From a virus: DNA of 64,000 nt. Of the stretch, positions 47,963 through 56,896 are shown piece by piece. The stretch lies in IMG/VR virus record IMGVR_UViG_3300027987_000368, positions 1 to 64,000 of that record; one strand, written 5' to 3'. The notes under the pieces were generated by a model. It was given only the letters and a program-made list of their open reading frames with translations, was not told the origin of the DNA and ran no database searches. Within the stretch, counting starts at the first letter, position 1; each line of letters begins with the position of its first letter. Made by a program: the position numbers and the translations under genes.

Positions 47963-49197
47963 CAGGATCCCTCCGGTGGCTTGAACAGCAACTCGAGCTT
48001 CTTCTCGTCAAAGTCGATCGTGTCGCTCGCGTCGGCGATCTCCGTCACGAGTGCGCTGTGCTGACGCAACCACTCGGTGTTGGCCCGATACTGATTTCGG
48101 CGACCGCCGAACCCGCCACCGTCGACCGTGAAGTCGTCGAGCACAGCATGAGCATCTGGCGGCATGAACTCGAGCATGGTCTTGTCAGCTCCGCCGAGTT
48201 CGCGCGAGAGCGTCACCGACGTGAGCAGCATGGTGTCGAAAAAACCGCGCACGTTGTCCTCGAGCGGGTAGAGAGTGTTGGGCCAAAACATCGCCTGGCT
48301 GTTGTTCGGACTCCAGCCGTCGAGCTCGATCGATACTCGGATGGCCTCGGCCCTGCGCTTGCGAACCTCGTACTCGGCCTGTCGAAGCAGTTCGCCCTCA
48401 GTCCGAGCGCCCGCCTCCGCGTCGATGATCAGCGGGCTGTACCTGGCAGAGCTGTCGTAGGCTGGCGCGCCGAGCTGCGTGAGCCCGCCTCCGGCCTTCC
48501 GCTTCTTGCTCTTGCGACCGACGATGATCTCCGACTGGACCGCGCGGCCGTCCAACTCGTAGCCCCACGAGAGCACGCGCGCGTGCGGCCGCGCGATCGC
48601 GATCGGTGACGATCGGACGGCGTTGCGCGTGAGCCTGATCGACGCCTTCGCCTTGCGATCTGGGGTGACCGATGCCGCGCCGCTCACCAGGATGCAGCCC
48701 TGGCGCTTGGCCACCCTCTGGATAAACTCCCACGCGCCCTCGTTCTTCTTGATCTTGATCTTATCGATTGGAACATCGGCGATCTCGTTGCCGGTCTCGC
48801 CGACGTCGACCACGATGTCGAACGGCCGGACCACGCGCTCGATGATCTGCCGCGCCGACAGGTTGCGGAACACCCGGCTCGTCACGCTCTCGCCGTCGCC
48901 GATCTTGATCGACGACTTGGTCAGGCGCTGGGCCGAGGAGAACCCCGTGATCGACAGCGTGTCGGAGTTGGCGTCGCCATGGCTGCGGTAGTTCAGGACC
49001 TCGCCCACAAGCACGACGCGACCAGCGATCGCCACGGCCATCGAGTCGCCGATCCGCAGATCGGCCAGCGCGATGTCGTCGGCGACCTCGACCTGTACCT
49101 GGTCCGCGAGCTCGCTCACCGCAAGGCGCAGCGAGAACGACATCACGCGCTGCAGGTTCTTACCGCCGATCTGCACGACAAGGGACGGGAGGGTCAT
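47962..49197 (-). CDS. Baseplate hub protein (Mu gp44/gpP-like)
   Basis: The 411-residue protein opens with LPSLVVQIGGKNLQRVMSFS and continues with IGDSMAVAIAGRVVLVGEVL, DTLSITGFSSAQRLTKSSI, ARQIIERVVRPFDIVV and NEGAWEFIQRVAKRQGCILV, the hub pattern of gpP/gpD proteins. It connects tail tube and spike. Coupled to the tape measure by ATGA. Confidence 0.82.
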   Translation of the reverse strand: MTLPSLVVQIGGKNLQRVMSFSLRLAVSELADQVQVEVADDIALADLRIGDSMAVAIAGRVVLVGEVLNYRSHGDANSDTLSITGFSSAQRLTKSSIKIGDGESVTSRVFRNLSARQIIERVVRPFDIVVDVGETGNEIADVPIDKIKIKKNEGAWEFIQRVAKRQGCILVSGAASVTPDRKAKASIRLTRNAVRSSPIAIARPHARVLSWGYELDGRAVQSEIIVGRKSKKRKAGGGLTQLGAPAYDSSARYSPLIIDAEAGARTEGELLRQAEYEVRKRRAEAIRVSIELDGWSPNNSQAMFWPNTLYPLEDNVRGFFDTMLLTSVTLSRELGGADKTMLEFMPPDAHAVLDDFTVDGGGFGGRRNQYRANTEWLRQHSALVTEIADASDTIDFDEKKLELLFKPPEGS

Positions 49198-51686
49198 GAG
49201 GAGATCCCTGCTTCCATGCTCGGGCCCGTCGTCTTGGTCGTGTTGGCTGCTACCATCTTCGTCGCGTCGATGAGCTCCTGCATCGCGGCGAGCGTGCCGC
49301 CCTCCCCCGAGAAGCCGGTGGGCGCGGTGAATGCTGCCTCGCCGAGGTTCAGCGTCGCGCCATATTGCTTATCAAATGCGGCAAGATCAGCCTCGGCGCG
49401 CGCGGCCTGCATATCCAGATCTTCGGTCACGCCGGACGCAACATTGAGCAATCCCGACCAACCACCAAGGCTCTTTTGCAAGAGGTTCGCGTCTTCGGCA
49501 ACCCCACCAACTCGAGACTCGGTCGCTGCCGAACGCGCCGATTTCGTCACGGAGATCAGTCGGCTGCGTCGCTCCATGAGCAACTCCGCATCGGTCTTCT
49601 GAACCGGACCCAACGTCGAGCCCGAGACCGCGGCGATTTCCGCGTCGATCGCCGCCTTCGCCTTCTTTCCGCGGGCACCTTTTCGCTGCTCTTCGAGTTC
49701 GGCGATCCTAGTCGCCTTATCGGCCTCGAACTTGGTCCTCTCTACGGCCGTTGCCTCGCGCATAAACGAGATGTTTTTCTGCTGTTCCTCTATTGACTTG
49801 ATCGTCTCCTCGTACTTGGTGAGCGACGTCTGGGCCTGGTCGAGCACGAGGTTGAAGGCGGTGATGGCCACGGCCGCGCCAGCAAAGATCGCCGGCATCG
49901 CACCAACCATCGCTTTCATCCCACCGCCGATCTTGGACGTCATGCTCATCGCCGTCCCCTGCTTTGTGACTGCCGTGCTCAGCGTATCAGTCGCGCTGCT
50001 CAGCTTCATGTTTCCCAGCTGCGTGACGCCCGAGAGCGCCTGCCACATCGAGTAGACGCTGATCAGAGCACCAGCTGCCTTCGCGGCGACGGCCGTCCCT
50101 ATGGCCACCTTGGCTAGCGTTCCGGCAAGGTTGGGGTTTTCCTTTATCCAGTCCCGCGTCCCAGAAATTATCGGCATCACAACGTCGGACAATTCGAGCA
50201 GTGCTGGGACAAGCTCCTGGCCCGCCTGGATCTTCAGCAACTCCCACTGGGCCTCAAGCTTCGCGGCCTTCTGGGCGGCCGTGTTCGACATCTTGGCGTA
50301 GGCAGCCTCGGCCTTGCCTGCCGAGTTGGTCGCGTCACCCAATACGCTGTGGAAGCCCTCGAGGTCCTGAACGAGTCCGCCGATCGCTGCCTGGGCTTCG
50401 GACGATTCGAACAGCTTACCCAGCGTTTGGGCGCTGTACTTCTCGGAAGCGGCGATCTGCATCACCCACGCCTCGAGCCCGCCAGCAGCCTTGATTCCCG
50501 CCGCGCTGAAGTCGATCCCGAGCTTCTCGGCCTCTTCGCGAGCCATCTTGCTCGGCTTGGAGATGTTCACCAACGCCTGATTGAGCCCCTTCGAAGCGAC
50601 CGCGCTCGACTTCATCTTCAGAGACAGGAAGGAAACCGCGGCGGCGGTCTCCTCCATCGATAGCCCCGCACGAGATGCGCTGTTGGCCACTTGCGGAAGC
50701 GCGCCGGCCATCTCCGACACCGTCGTCTGGCCGCGCTGCACGGCCGCGAACATGATGTCAGACGCCTTTTCGGACGTGACTCCGAAGTTGGCGACACTCT
50801 TGCTGATCGCTAGAACAGCTTCCTCCTGCGTCGCCACACCGCCGATCGCCAGCTTGTTTGCCGCTGTCAGCTGCGACTGCGCTTCGGCAGCTGTCGATGC
50901 GCCGGCGGACACGATCGAGTAGAAGGCCTTGACCTGCTCTGTCGGCAGCCCGCCGAACTCCGCCGCGGCGTCCTTTGTGGCTTTCTGGATCTGGTCGATC
51001 GAGATGTCGTCGGTCAGCGTGCTGACTTCGACGACCGCCTTCTCGTAGTCCTTGAAGGCGTCGAATGTCCCGCGGATCCCCTGCTCGACTTGGCTACCGA
51101 ACTGCTCGAATTCACCGCCGGCGGCCGCGAGGTTCTCGGCGAACTCGAGCTTGCCGAACGGGCCCATCTTGGCCTTTCCTGGCTTGCTCGGGTCGGCGCC
51201 AAGAGATGTTTTGGCCGCGTTGCGAGCTGCTCGGCGTCGGCGCGAGTTGATCTCGCGCTGCGTCTCGACCTCCTGCAGCTGCGCGTCCGACAGCCTGTTG
51301 AGGTTCTTCGCCGCTCGCTGCGACGCGCGGACGCGCTGCTGCCCCGCGCGCGCGAGCATGGACACCTGTCGCTCGGCATCGCGCGACTCCTTTCGATACG
51401 ATTTTTGGCGCGAGCGCTGTGCGGACTGCAGCGCCTTGTCGAAGCTGGTCCTCGTGTCTCGAGGTCCGGCGCCGCTGGCTCGCGATGCGCCGCCACCCCC
51501 ACGTCCACCACCACGACCCGCGCCGGCGAGCGAGCCGAGCGACCCACTGCCGAGGCCACCCATCGCCTTGTTGGCGCGGCCAAGGGAGTCAGCGAACCCG
51601 TCGGCAAGCTTCGTCGCGCTCGTCAGCCACTTGTGGACGCCCTTGTCACGCGCCTTGGCCTGGAGGATGACGTTGATCGTGGGCAT
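49194..51686 (-). CDS. Tail tape measure protein
   Basis: The 830-residue protein has the TP901-type core (about 215-520): FKDYEKAVVEVSTLT, QIQKATKDAAAEFGGLPTEQ, SMEETAAAVSFLSLKMKSSA, QALVNISKPS and FESSEAQAAIGGLVQDLEG. A Gly-rich N-terminal linker, coiled coils and a hydrophobic stretch (about 580-620) complete the family picture. It sets tail length and helps DNA ejection. Starts just after the frameshifted chaperone gene. Confidence 0.95.
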   Translation of the reverse strand: MPTINVILQAKARDKGVHKWLTSATKLADGFADSLGRANKAMGGLGSGSLGSLAGAGRGGGRGGGGASRASGAGPRDTRTSFDKALQSAQRSRQKSYRKESRDAERQVSMLARAGQQRVRASQRAAKNLNRLSDAQLQEVETQREINSRRRRAARNAAKTSLGADPSKPGKAKMGPFGKLEFAENLAAAGGEFEQFGSQVEQGIRGTFDAFKDYEKAVVEVSTLTDDISIDQIQKATKDAAAEFGGLPTEQVKAFYSIVSAGASTAAEAQSQLTAANKLAIGGVATQEEAVLAISKSVANFGVTSEKASDIMFAAVQRGQTTVSEMAGALPQVANSASRAGLSMEETAAAVSFLSLKMKSSAVASKGLNQALVNISKPSKMAREEAEKLGIDFSAAGIKAAGGLEAWVMQIAASEKYSAQTLGKLFESSEAQAAIGGLVQDLEGFHSVLGDATNSAGKAEAAYAKMSNTAAQKAAKLEAQWELLKIQAGQELVPALLELSDVVMPIISGTRDWIKENPNLAGTLAKVAIGTAVAAKAAGALISVYSMWQALSGVTQLGNMKLSSATDTLSTAVTKQGTAMSMTSKIGGGMKAMVGAMPAIFAGAAVAITAFNLVLDQAQTSLTKYEETIKSIEEQQKNISFMREATAVERTKFEADKATRIAELEEQRKGARGKKAKAAIDAEIAAVSGSTLGPVQKTDAELLMERRSRLISVTKSARSAATESRVGGVAEDANLLQKSLGGWSGLLNVASGVTEDLDMQAARAEADLAAFDKQYGATLNLGEAAFTAPTGFSGEGGTLAAMQELIDATKMVAANTTKTTGPSMEAGISS

Positions 51687-52678
51687 CTATCGTCGTCGTC
51701 CGAGTAGGGCCGCGAGAACGGCTGAGAGGGCGTGGGCGTTGGCGTGAGCGGTGCGGGTGCGCTGGCGTTCGGCGTCGAGCGCGAGCGCGTTGAGCTCGCC
51801 GAGAGTCAGGTCGTCGATGTCTTCGGGGCGCCAGCCGCCGTAGACGTGGAAGAGAGTCGCGCACCGATTGCGGTGTTCTGCTGCTGTCCCGCTTTTTTTT
51901 TGAGTGCCTCGAACGCGTCCCACGCATGGATGGCATCCTCGGTGCGGAGCGCGAGCATCATCCCCAGCGCGCGATCGCTGGCCTTGGCCAGTGCTACGAG
52001 GCGCCCCATCCACTCGCTCTTCTCGCGCGCGGCGGTCCCCGTGTGCAGTCGCATGTGACCCGCTCGGACCGGCCCGATCGACAGGACCCCGACGCCAGGA
52101 GTGCGGCAGCGGACGCGCGCCGTGGTGCCATCGATCTCAGTGAGCAGCGCCTGCGCGACCTCGATCCACGCGAGCTCGGGCGCGCCTGCGATGAGCTGCT
52201 TGCCCCCACCTTCGAAGTAGATCTCCTTGCAGATGTTGGCGGCGTCTCGACCAGCGGCACGCACGCACAAGGCGATCCCGCCCTCGACGTCGGCCGGATC
52301 CATGCGCCACTCGACCGTGTCGAGATCGAGGCCCATGGCGCGGGCAAACACCTCGTGCTTGATCCGGTCGTCGAGATGGGCAACGCACAGGTCCGAGGCC
52401 GTGAAGCCGCGGATCGTGATCTTGGTCGGCCGCTCGTCTTCGGACTCCTGGATCTCGAGCCCGTCGGGTGCCAGGCGTGGCTCGATCGGGACCAGGTCGA
52501 CCTCGTACGGATCGGTCGTGTCCTCGGCTGGCGCCGCGATGGCGTCCACCGCGTTGGCGATGGCGAACCAACCTCGACCGCCGTCCTCGAGCTGCTCGAT
52601 CGGCAACAGCAGCGCCCCGTCTTCATCGACCGGGCACACGGACCGAAACGCGGCGTAGAGCTGAGCGGCGTCAGCCAA
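51687..52678 (-). CDS. Tail assembly chaperone, -1 frameshift product
   Basis: A TTG at 52678 starts two bases after the tube stop. The frame-0 product ends at 51806 (290 residues). At nine A residues on the minus strand (51901-51893) a -1 shift gives a C-terminal extension to 51687: after FEALKKK it reads SGTAAEHRNRCATLFHVYGG and PEDIDDLTLGELNALALDAE (about 330 residues). The extension is protein-like while the frame-0 tail (RLSSTSTAAGAPKTSTT) is not. This is the G/GT layout seen between tube and tape measure in most tailed phages. Confidence 0.85.
51893..51901 (-). other. Nine-A slippery sequence
   Basis: On the minus strand CTC is followed by nine A (codons AAA AAA AAA), then GCG. Slippage by one base backward links the 51806-terminated frame to the 51687-terminated frame. 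No downstream structure was computed. Confidence 0.85.
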
Positions 52679-52680
52679 GA

Positions 52681-53055
52681 TCAGCTGCCCTTCTTGGTCT
52701 GAAGGACCTGCTTGCCGTTGTACGTGATCGCAACATCGCCCGAGCCACCGGAGAACGACGGAGGATCCGTGTTGAACGCCGAGCGCATCAGCCACTCATC
52801 GCCGGTGTCGGTCTGAATGCGGATGTCGACATTGACCGCGGTGAACGCCGCCACGATGTCCGTGCCCGCCTCGACCGCGCAGGTAAGCGAGACCTCGGCC
52901 GCGGTACCTTGGCGCGTCGAGCCGACGACCTCCTGTCCTGCGAGCACGGGCGTGTTGGTGAACCCGCCGAAGTTGATCGACGCGGTCCCGTCCTTGACCA
53001 GCACCTTGCGAGTGCCGATCACCACTGCTCGAACGTCGCTGATTAGTCGGGCCAT
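52681..53055 (-). CDS. Tail tube protein (Mu gpM-like)
   Basis: The 124-residue beta-rich protein (VRAVVIGTRKVLVKDGTASI, AAEVSLTCAVEAGTDIVAAF, VDIRIQTDTGDEWLMRSA) fits the tail tube family by length and by position directly after the sheath and before the chaperone. It forms the inner tube rings. Confidence 0.85.
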   Translation of the reverse strand: MARLISDVRAVVIGTRKVLVKDGTASINFGGFTNTPVLAGQEVVGSTRQGTAAEVSLTCAVEAGTDIVAAFTAVNVDIRIQTDTGDEWLMRSAFNTDPPSFSGGSGDVAITYNGKQVLQTKKGS

Positions 53056-53058
53056 GGA

Positions 53059-54489
53059 TTATCCTTGCACGCTGAATGCGGTCACGACGTCGATCGTGCC
53101 GGTGTTGATGTAGTTCGTGCCCGGGATCGGCGGGCTCGTGTTGATCGTCAACTCGTTCGCGCCCGAGCGCACGACCTGGAGATTCGTCTCGTAGTACTCG
53201 GCGTTGTCCGTCCACGCCCGGGCCTGGAACACCTCGCGGTTGAGCGAGATCATCACCTGCCTGACGCCCTCGGGGTCGATGACCTTGTCCGCCGTGTCGA
53301 CGTCGTACTGGACCGCGCCGACGTCGTCGACCAGCGTCTTGCCGATGTAGGGCTGGAGCGTGATGAGCTGCAGCTGTCGGATCTCGGCGGCGGTCAGCTT
53401 GGTCTCGGCGTCCTGGAAGATCTCCGAAGGCTGCCCGAGGCCGTTGAGCTTGTAGAGCGTGATCATTCGCTGCACGCGGGTCTTGCCCGCCACGTAGTGA
53501 AACGTGGCGATCCCGCTCGAGAGCAGCGTCTGCTGATCCGCTGGCTGCAAGTACTCGGTCTCGTCGGGCGCTACCAGGCCAGGGATGTCCAAGTCGTAGA
53601 GCGTCAGCTTGGGATTCTCGACGCTGGCACGCAGACCAGCGACGCGCCCCGCCCACGCCCACGGGTTCGCGGGAACATAGGGATCACCAAAGATGGTGAT
53701 GTGCTTGGTGTCCTCGCCGAGCCCGAGCGTTGCCAGGGTGCCGACCGTGTCTCGGCGACCAATGAATGCGTGCCCGTCGATCTGCCGCGACTCGGTCCAG
53801 CGGTCGTCGAGCTCGGCGATCGCAGCTGTGAGGTTGAGCGCGGCCGTGTCGGGCAGGACCCAGTACTTGTAGCGCGTGCCGCCGAGCACCGCGATCGCAG
53901 CTGCAAGGTCGGGGTCGCCGGCCCCGGCCGACATCGCTACCGGGGCAATCGTGATGCCGGGGGTGTCCTGCAACACCTTGAACCGGATCTGGTTGCCGTG
54001 AGCTCCGATGCTGCGGGCCGTGAGCGTCTGGACGCCAGCCAATACGCTGCTGGTCACGTGCAGATCAAGGTATTCGTTGACCGCAGCGTCGGCAGCAGCA
54101 GCGACCGTGCCGAAGGCATCTCCGATCGCTACTGGCACAACGATCGACTGATCTTCGACCTGCAGGATGACCGGCGTCGCCGTGGTCGCCGCGCCTGTGT
54201 AGGTGAGCGTCCCCGTGGCAGCAACGCCCGCGGGGGCGTCCATCAACACCAGAGTCACATCCGCGCTGCGGTAGGCACCGAAGACAGCGACGACCTCCTG
54301 GTGCGCTTGCGATCCGCGGCCTGCATAGCTGGCCGCTTCATCTGGCGAAAACACTCGTGTCGGGGTGTTGATCGCGAGCGAGCCCGCGACAGTTTTTATC
54401 CCAAACACGAGGATCTTGTTCGCGGTGAACAGCGACCCAGTTCGTAGATCGCTGATCGTGTAGCGTCCGCCTGGTACCAAAATGGCCAT
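53059..54489 (-). CDS. Tail sheath protein (Mu gpL-like)
   Basis: The 476-residue protein has the sheath pattern: RVFSPDEAASYAGRGSQAHQ, VTLVLMDAPAGVAATGTLTY, GNQIRFKVLQDTPGI, a central insertion domain and a C-terminal part with RMITLYKLNGLGQPSEIFQD and VRQVMISLNREVFQARAWTD. It polymerises around the tube and contracts on infection, defining a myovirus-type virion. Confidence 0.95.
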   Translation of the reverse strand: MAILVPGGRYTISDLRTGSLFTANKILVFGIKTVAGSLAINTPTRVFSPDEAASYAGRGSQAHQEVVAVFGAYRSADVTLVLMDAPAGVAATGTLTYTGAATTATPVILQVEDQSIVVPVAIGDAFGTVAAAADAAVNEYLDLHVTSSVLAGVQTLTARSIGAHGNQIRFKVLQDTPGITIAPVAMSAGAGDPDLAAAIAVLGGTRYKYWVLPDTAALNLTAAIAELDDRWTESRQIDGHAFIGRRDTVGTLATLGLGEDTKHITIFGDPYVPANPWAWAGRVAGLRASVENPKLTLYDLDIPGLVAPDETEYLQPADQQTLLSSGIATFHYVAGKTRVQRMITLYKLNGLGQPSEIFQDAETKLTAAEIRQLQLITLQPYIGKTLVDDVGAVQYDVDTADKVIDPEGVRQVMISLNREVFQARAWTDNAEYYETNLQVVRSGANELTINTSPPIPGTNYINTGTIDVVTAFSVQG

Positions 54490-54755
54490 TAGTTGCCGTC
54501 CTTCTTGCTGCGATCTGCGTGTTGTTTGGGCAAGGCCTTGGCCTGCTCGACCTTCTCGACCGAGCCCTCGATGATGCGGCGCGTCCAGTATGACCCAGAC
54601 GTGCCATCCATCGAGACCGTGTCTCCCTCGGCGAGAAGCACCTTCAGGCGACCTCCGGCCACTGGCGGATAGGGGATCGTGGCCGTCTGTGGTCCACGAC
54701 CAGCGTCGACCATCTTCGGCCTGATGAAAATTCGCTTGGGTGTCTTGGCCATCAT
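54489..54755 (-). CDS. Mu gp38-like protein (DUF2635)
   Basis: The 88-residue protein has PKMVDAGRGPQTATIPYPPV, AEGDTVSMDGTSGSYWTRRI and a lysine-rich tail. DUF2635 proteins have a W-x-RR-x-x-G-x-V ending and lie just before the sheath in Mu-like phages, as here. Role in tail assembly is not well defined. Confidence 0.7.
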   Translation of the reverse strand: MMAKTPKRIFIRPKMVDAGRGPQTATIPYPPVAGGRLKVLLAEGDTVSMDGTSGSYWTRRIIEGSVEKVEQAKALPKQHADRSKKDGN

Positions 54756-55360
54756 GTCACCTGGAACTTGACTTCATCTCCGTTGGGGTCGCCGTCGTAG
54801 GCATCGGTGCCGTCGATCAGCAGCAGCACGCCGTCGCCTGGGCGTTCGCGGCCAGCTGCACCGAGAGAGATCTCTTGCTGCCACTGGATGCCCCAGATCG
54901 TGTAGGCGGTCTTCTCGTCTTTGTCGAGGTACCGCGCCCGGAACCTGACGGATCCTGCGACCGGTGGCTTGCTGAAAATATTGTCGACGTCCGCGTCGCG
55001 GAACACGTCGGCGTAGACGAAGCGCATCGCCTCTCCGATGAAATCGAGCGCGTCTGTTGTTCGGTCGATCAGCACGCCTCGAACGATCACGTACCAGACG
55101 AATGTCGGCGTGCACTGGATCGTCATCCCGTGGCCGTTGCGCACCGCATCCCCATCAACAACCGTCACGATGCTGCGCGGCGCCATGCCTGCATGCCGCA
55201 TGATGAACCCTTGGGTCACGGGCCCGCTGTGCCCGATCGTCTCGTGCTTGGCGTGAGGCCCCATCCACGCCTGTACCTGCGCGACGACAATGTCGCGAGC
55301 CTTCCGCAAATTGCTTTGCGGTCGCGGGCTTGGAAGCACTGGCTCGGTGACAGCCATCAC
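54752..55360 (-). CDS. Mu gp37-like protein (DUF1834)
   Basis: The 202-residue protein lies between gpG-like and gp38-like genes, as gp37 in Mu. Sequence pattern IVTVVDGDAVRNGHG, TFVWYVIVRGVLIDRTTDAL and a beta-rich C-terminus fit a tail terminator-type protein. Assigned mostly by synteny. Confidence 0.65.
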   Translation of the reverse strand: MMAVTEPVLPSPRPQSNLRKARDIVVAQVQAWMGPHAKHETIGHSGPVTQGFIMRHAGMAPRSIVTVVDGDAVRNGHGMTIQCTPTFVWYVIVRGVLIDRTTDALDFIGEAMRFVYADVFRDADVDNIFSKPPVAGSVRFRARYLDKDEKTAYTIWGIQWQQEISLGAAGRERPGDGVLLLIDGTDAYDGDPNGDEVKFQVT

Positions 55361-55779
55361 CAGCCCCTTTCGAAGTCAGCCGGGAAGATCGAGTCGAGCG
55401 ACTTGCCGAGCTCGCGGCTGAGCCCGACGTACTCGCGCTTGGGCAATCGTCCGTCGCGTGACCCCGTCTGGTGCACGACCGCGTAGGGCAGCGGCGAGCC
55501 GAACCCAAGCACGTCGCCGGTGCGGTCGGACTCGAGCGAGTCCGCCAGCGAGCCCGTCGAGAACAGCAGCTTGTGCTGAGGCCCGCGTGTCGCCGCGTAG
55601 TCGGGCGACCAGTCATCCCAGACCTTGCCGCTGGGGCTCACCTTGTCGTCCTCGAGCCGCAGCCGCGTGTCTTCTTCGAGGGCCTCGCCGAACACGTCGA
55701 GTACGCGGCCGGGCCACCAGTGTTTCCACCGGGCCTCGAGCATCTCGAACTCGAACAGGCCATCGAGTTGGAGGTCCAT
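55357..55779 (-). CDS. gpG-like virion morphogenesis / tail completion protein
   Basis: The ATG at 55779 overlaps the upstream TGA by one base, giving 140 residues. DDWSPDYAATRGPQHKLLFS, TGSLADSL, YAVVHQTGSRDGRLPKREYV and GLS are the gpG family pattern (late L-P-x-R-x-Y-x-G-L-S). It joins heads and tails. Confidence 0.82.
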   Translation of the reverse strand: MDLQLDGLFEFEMLEARWKHWWPGRVLDVFGEALEEDTRLRLEDDKVSPSGKVWDDWSPDYAATRGPQHKLLFSTGSLADSLESDRTGDVLGFGSPLPYAVVHQTGSRDGRLPKREYVGLSRELGKSLDSIFPADFERGW

Positions 55780-56246
55780 CAGCACCCACACTTTCCGAGT
55801 TTGCCGATCGGGAAGACGCGGACGATCGGCCCGCGGTACGCCGGGCGCGGCGCGACGATGCCGAGGTCGAGGCGCTTGTTGGCGATGTCGTCGAAGTAGG
55901 CCTTGACCTCCTCGACGCTGCGCTTGATGCGGTCCGTCAATACGCCGTCATCTGCTAGCGCATCCCGGGCGGCGATCTTGGCGGCCGCATGACGAAGGTG
56001 CGGTGGGATCGTAGTCGGGAGCGCGAGGTAGGCCTGAAGGATCCGCGTGTCGAGGGCGGAGCTCGCGGTCTCGATCGTCGCGTCGATCCGCAGCAAGATC
56101 GTCGTGGGGATGTCGAAGGTCAGGCCGTCGATGTCGAACGATGTCAGCGGCGTCAGCCACAACTGCGCGTCGAAGTGCATGCGAACATTGTCCTCGGTAC
56201 CTCCGTACCAACGGACAACATCCTCACGCTCGCAGTAGTTCGGCAT
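55779..56246 (-). CDS. gp36-like head-tail connector (DUF1320)
   Basis: The 155-residue protein opens YCEREDVVRWYGG and continues with IETASSALDTRILQAYLALP and RHAAAKIAARDALADDGV, typical of DUF1320/gp36 adaptor proteins that sit on the portal ring. Order and neighbours agree. Confidence 0.8.
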   Translation of the reverse strand: MPNYCEREDVVRWYGGTEDNVRMHFDAQLWLTPLTSFDIDGLTFDIPTTILLRIDATIETASSALDTRILQAYLALPTTIPPHLRHAAAKIAARDALADDGVLTDRIKRSVEEVKAYFDDIANKRLDLGIVAPRPAYRGPIVRVFPIGKLGKCGC

Positions 56247-56249
56247 GGA

Positions 56250-56873
56250 TCAGGTCTTCGCCTTGATGCGCCGCTTCAACAGCTTGACGACAGGCGCCCG
56301 ATCTTCGCCGACGATCTCAGCACCGAGAGCTTGCTGCAGCGCAGCTGCATCGAGGTTCTTGATCGCGGACTTGACCTCGACGAGATCGAGCCCGGCGAGA
56401 TCAACCTCGCTTGACGCTGGGGGAACTTCGCTGGCCCCGCCGTCCAGCCTCGCCACCACCTTTTCGAGCTGCTGCGCGAGCATCTCGTTGCGCGCCTCCA
56501 AGGCTGCAAGCTGGCGCCCCTGGGCGAGCTCTCGCTCCGACCTGGTTGCGGCGTCTCGGGTGCGGTAGTGGCTGCGCAGGCCAGGCCGCACGGGGACGAC
56601 GTGGACTTCGTCGCCGGCGACCGGTGTTCCGACCTGGAGGATCGGCACCATGCGCTTGCCGATCCTGACGCGGTCGTTGAAGAGGTGAGCAAAAGCTCCA
56701 CCCTTGGCGCGCATCGTCGCGCCCTTCCCCTTGAAGCCACCGGTCCCGCGCTCGATATAGCCGCTCGGCACTTCGTTCCACCCCCGCTCGAGGCGCACTC
56801 GTTCGCCGCCGACTTTGGGCGTCAGAAAGAGCGGGTGCTCACCGTTGTTTCGGATGTTGATTGTCTCGGTCAT
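56250..56873 (-). CDS. Hypothetical head-region protein
   Basis: The ATG at 56873 (MTETINIRNNGEHPLFLTPK) gives 207 residues. A beta-rich N-terminal part is followed by a coiled coil (about 110-150) and a lysine/arginine-rich helical end. It lies between major capsid and gp36-like genes; Mu has gp35 here. No catalytic motif is seen. Confidence 0.6.
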   Translation of the reverse strand: MTETINIRNNGEHPLFLTPKVGGERVRLERGWNEVPSGYIERGTGGFKGKGATMRAKGGAFAHLFNDRVRIGKRMVPILQVGTPVAGDEVHVVPVRPGLRSHYRTRDAATRSERELAQGRQLAALEARNEMLAQQLEKVVARLDGGASEVPPASSEVDLAGLDLVEVKSAIKNLDAAALQQALGAEIVGEDRAPVVKLLKRRIKAKT

Positions 56874-56896
56874 CGCGTCCTGGCCTACGTCAGATC

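Noticed and set aside
53065-54447. Plus-strand 460-codon open frame
   Set aside because: Antisense to the tail sheath gene; long open frames on the opposite strand are expected at this GC content.
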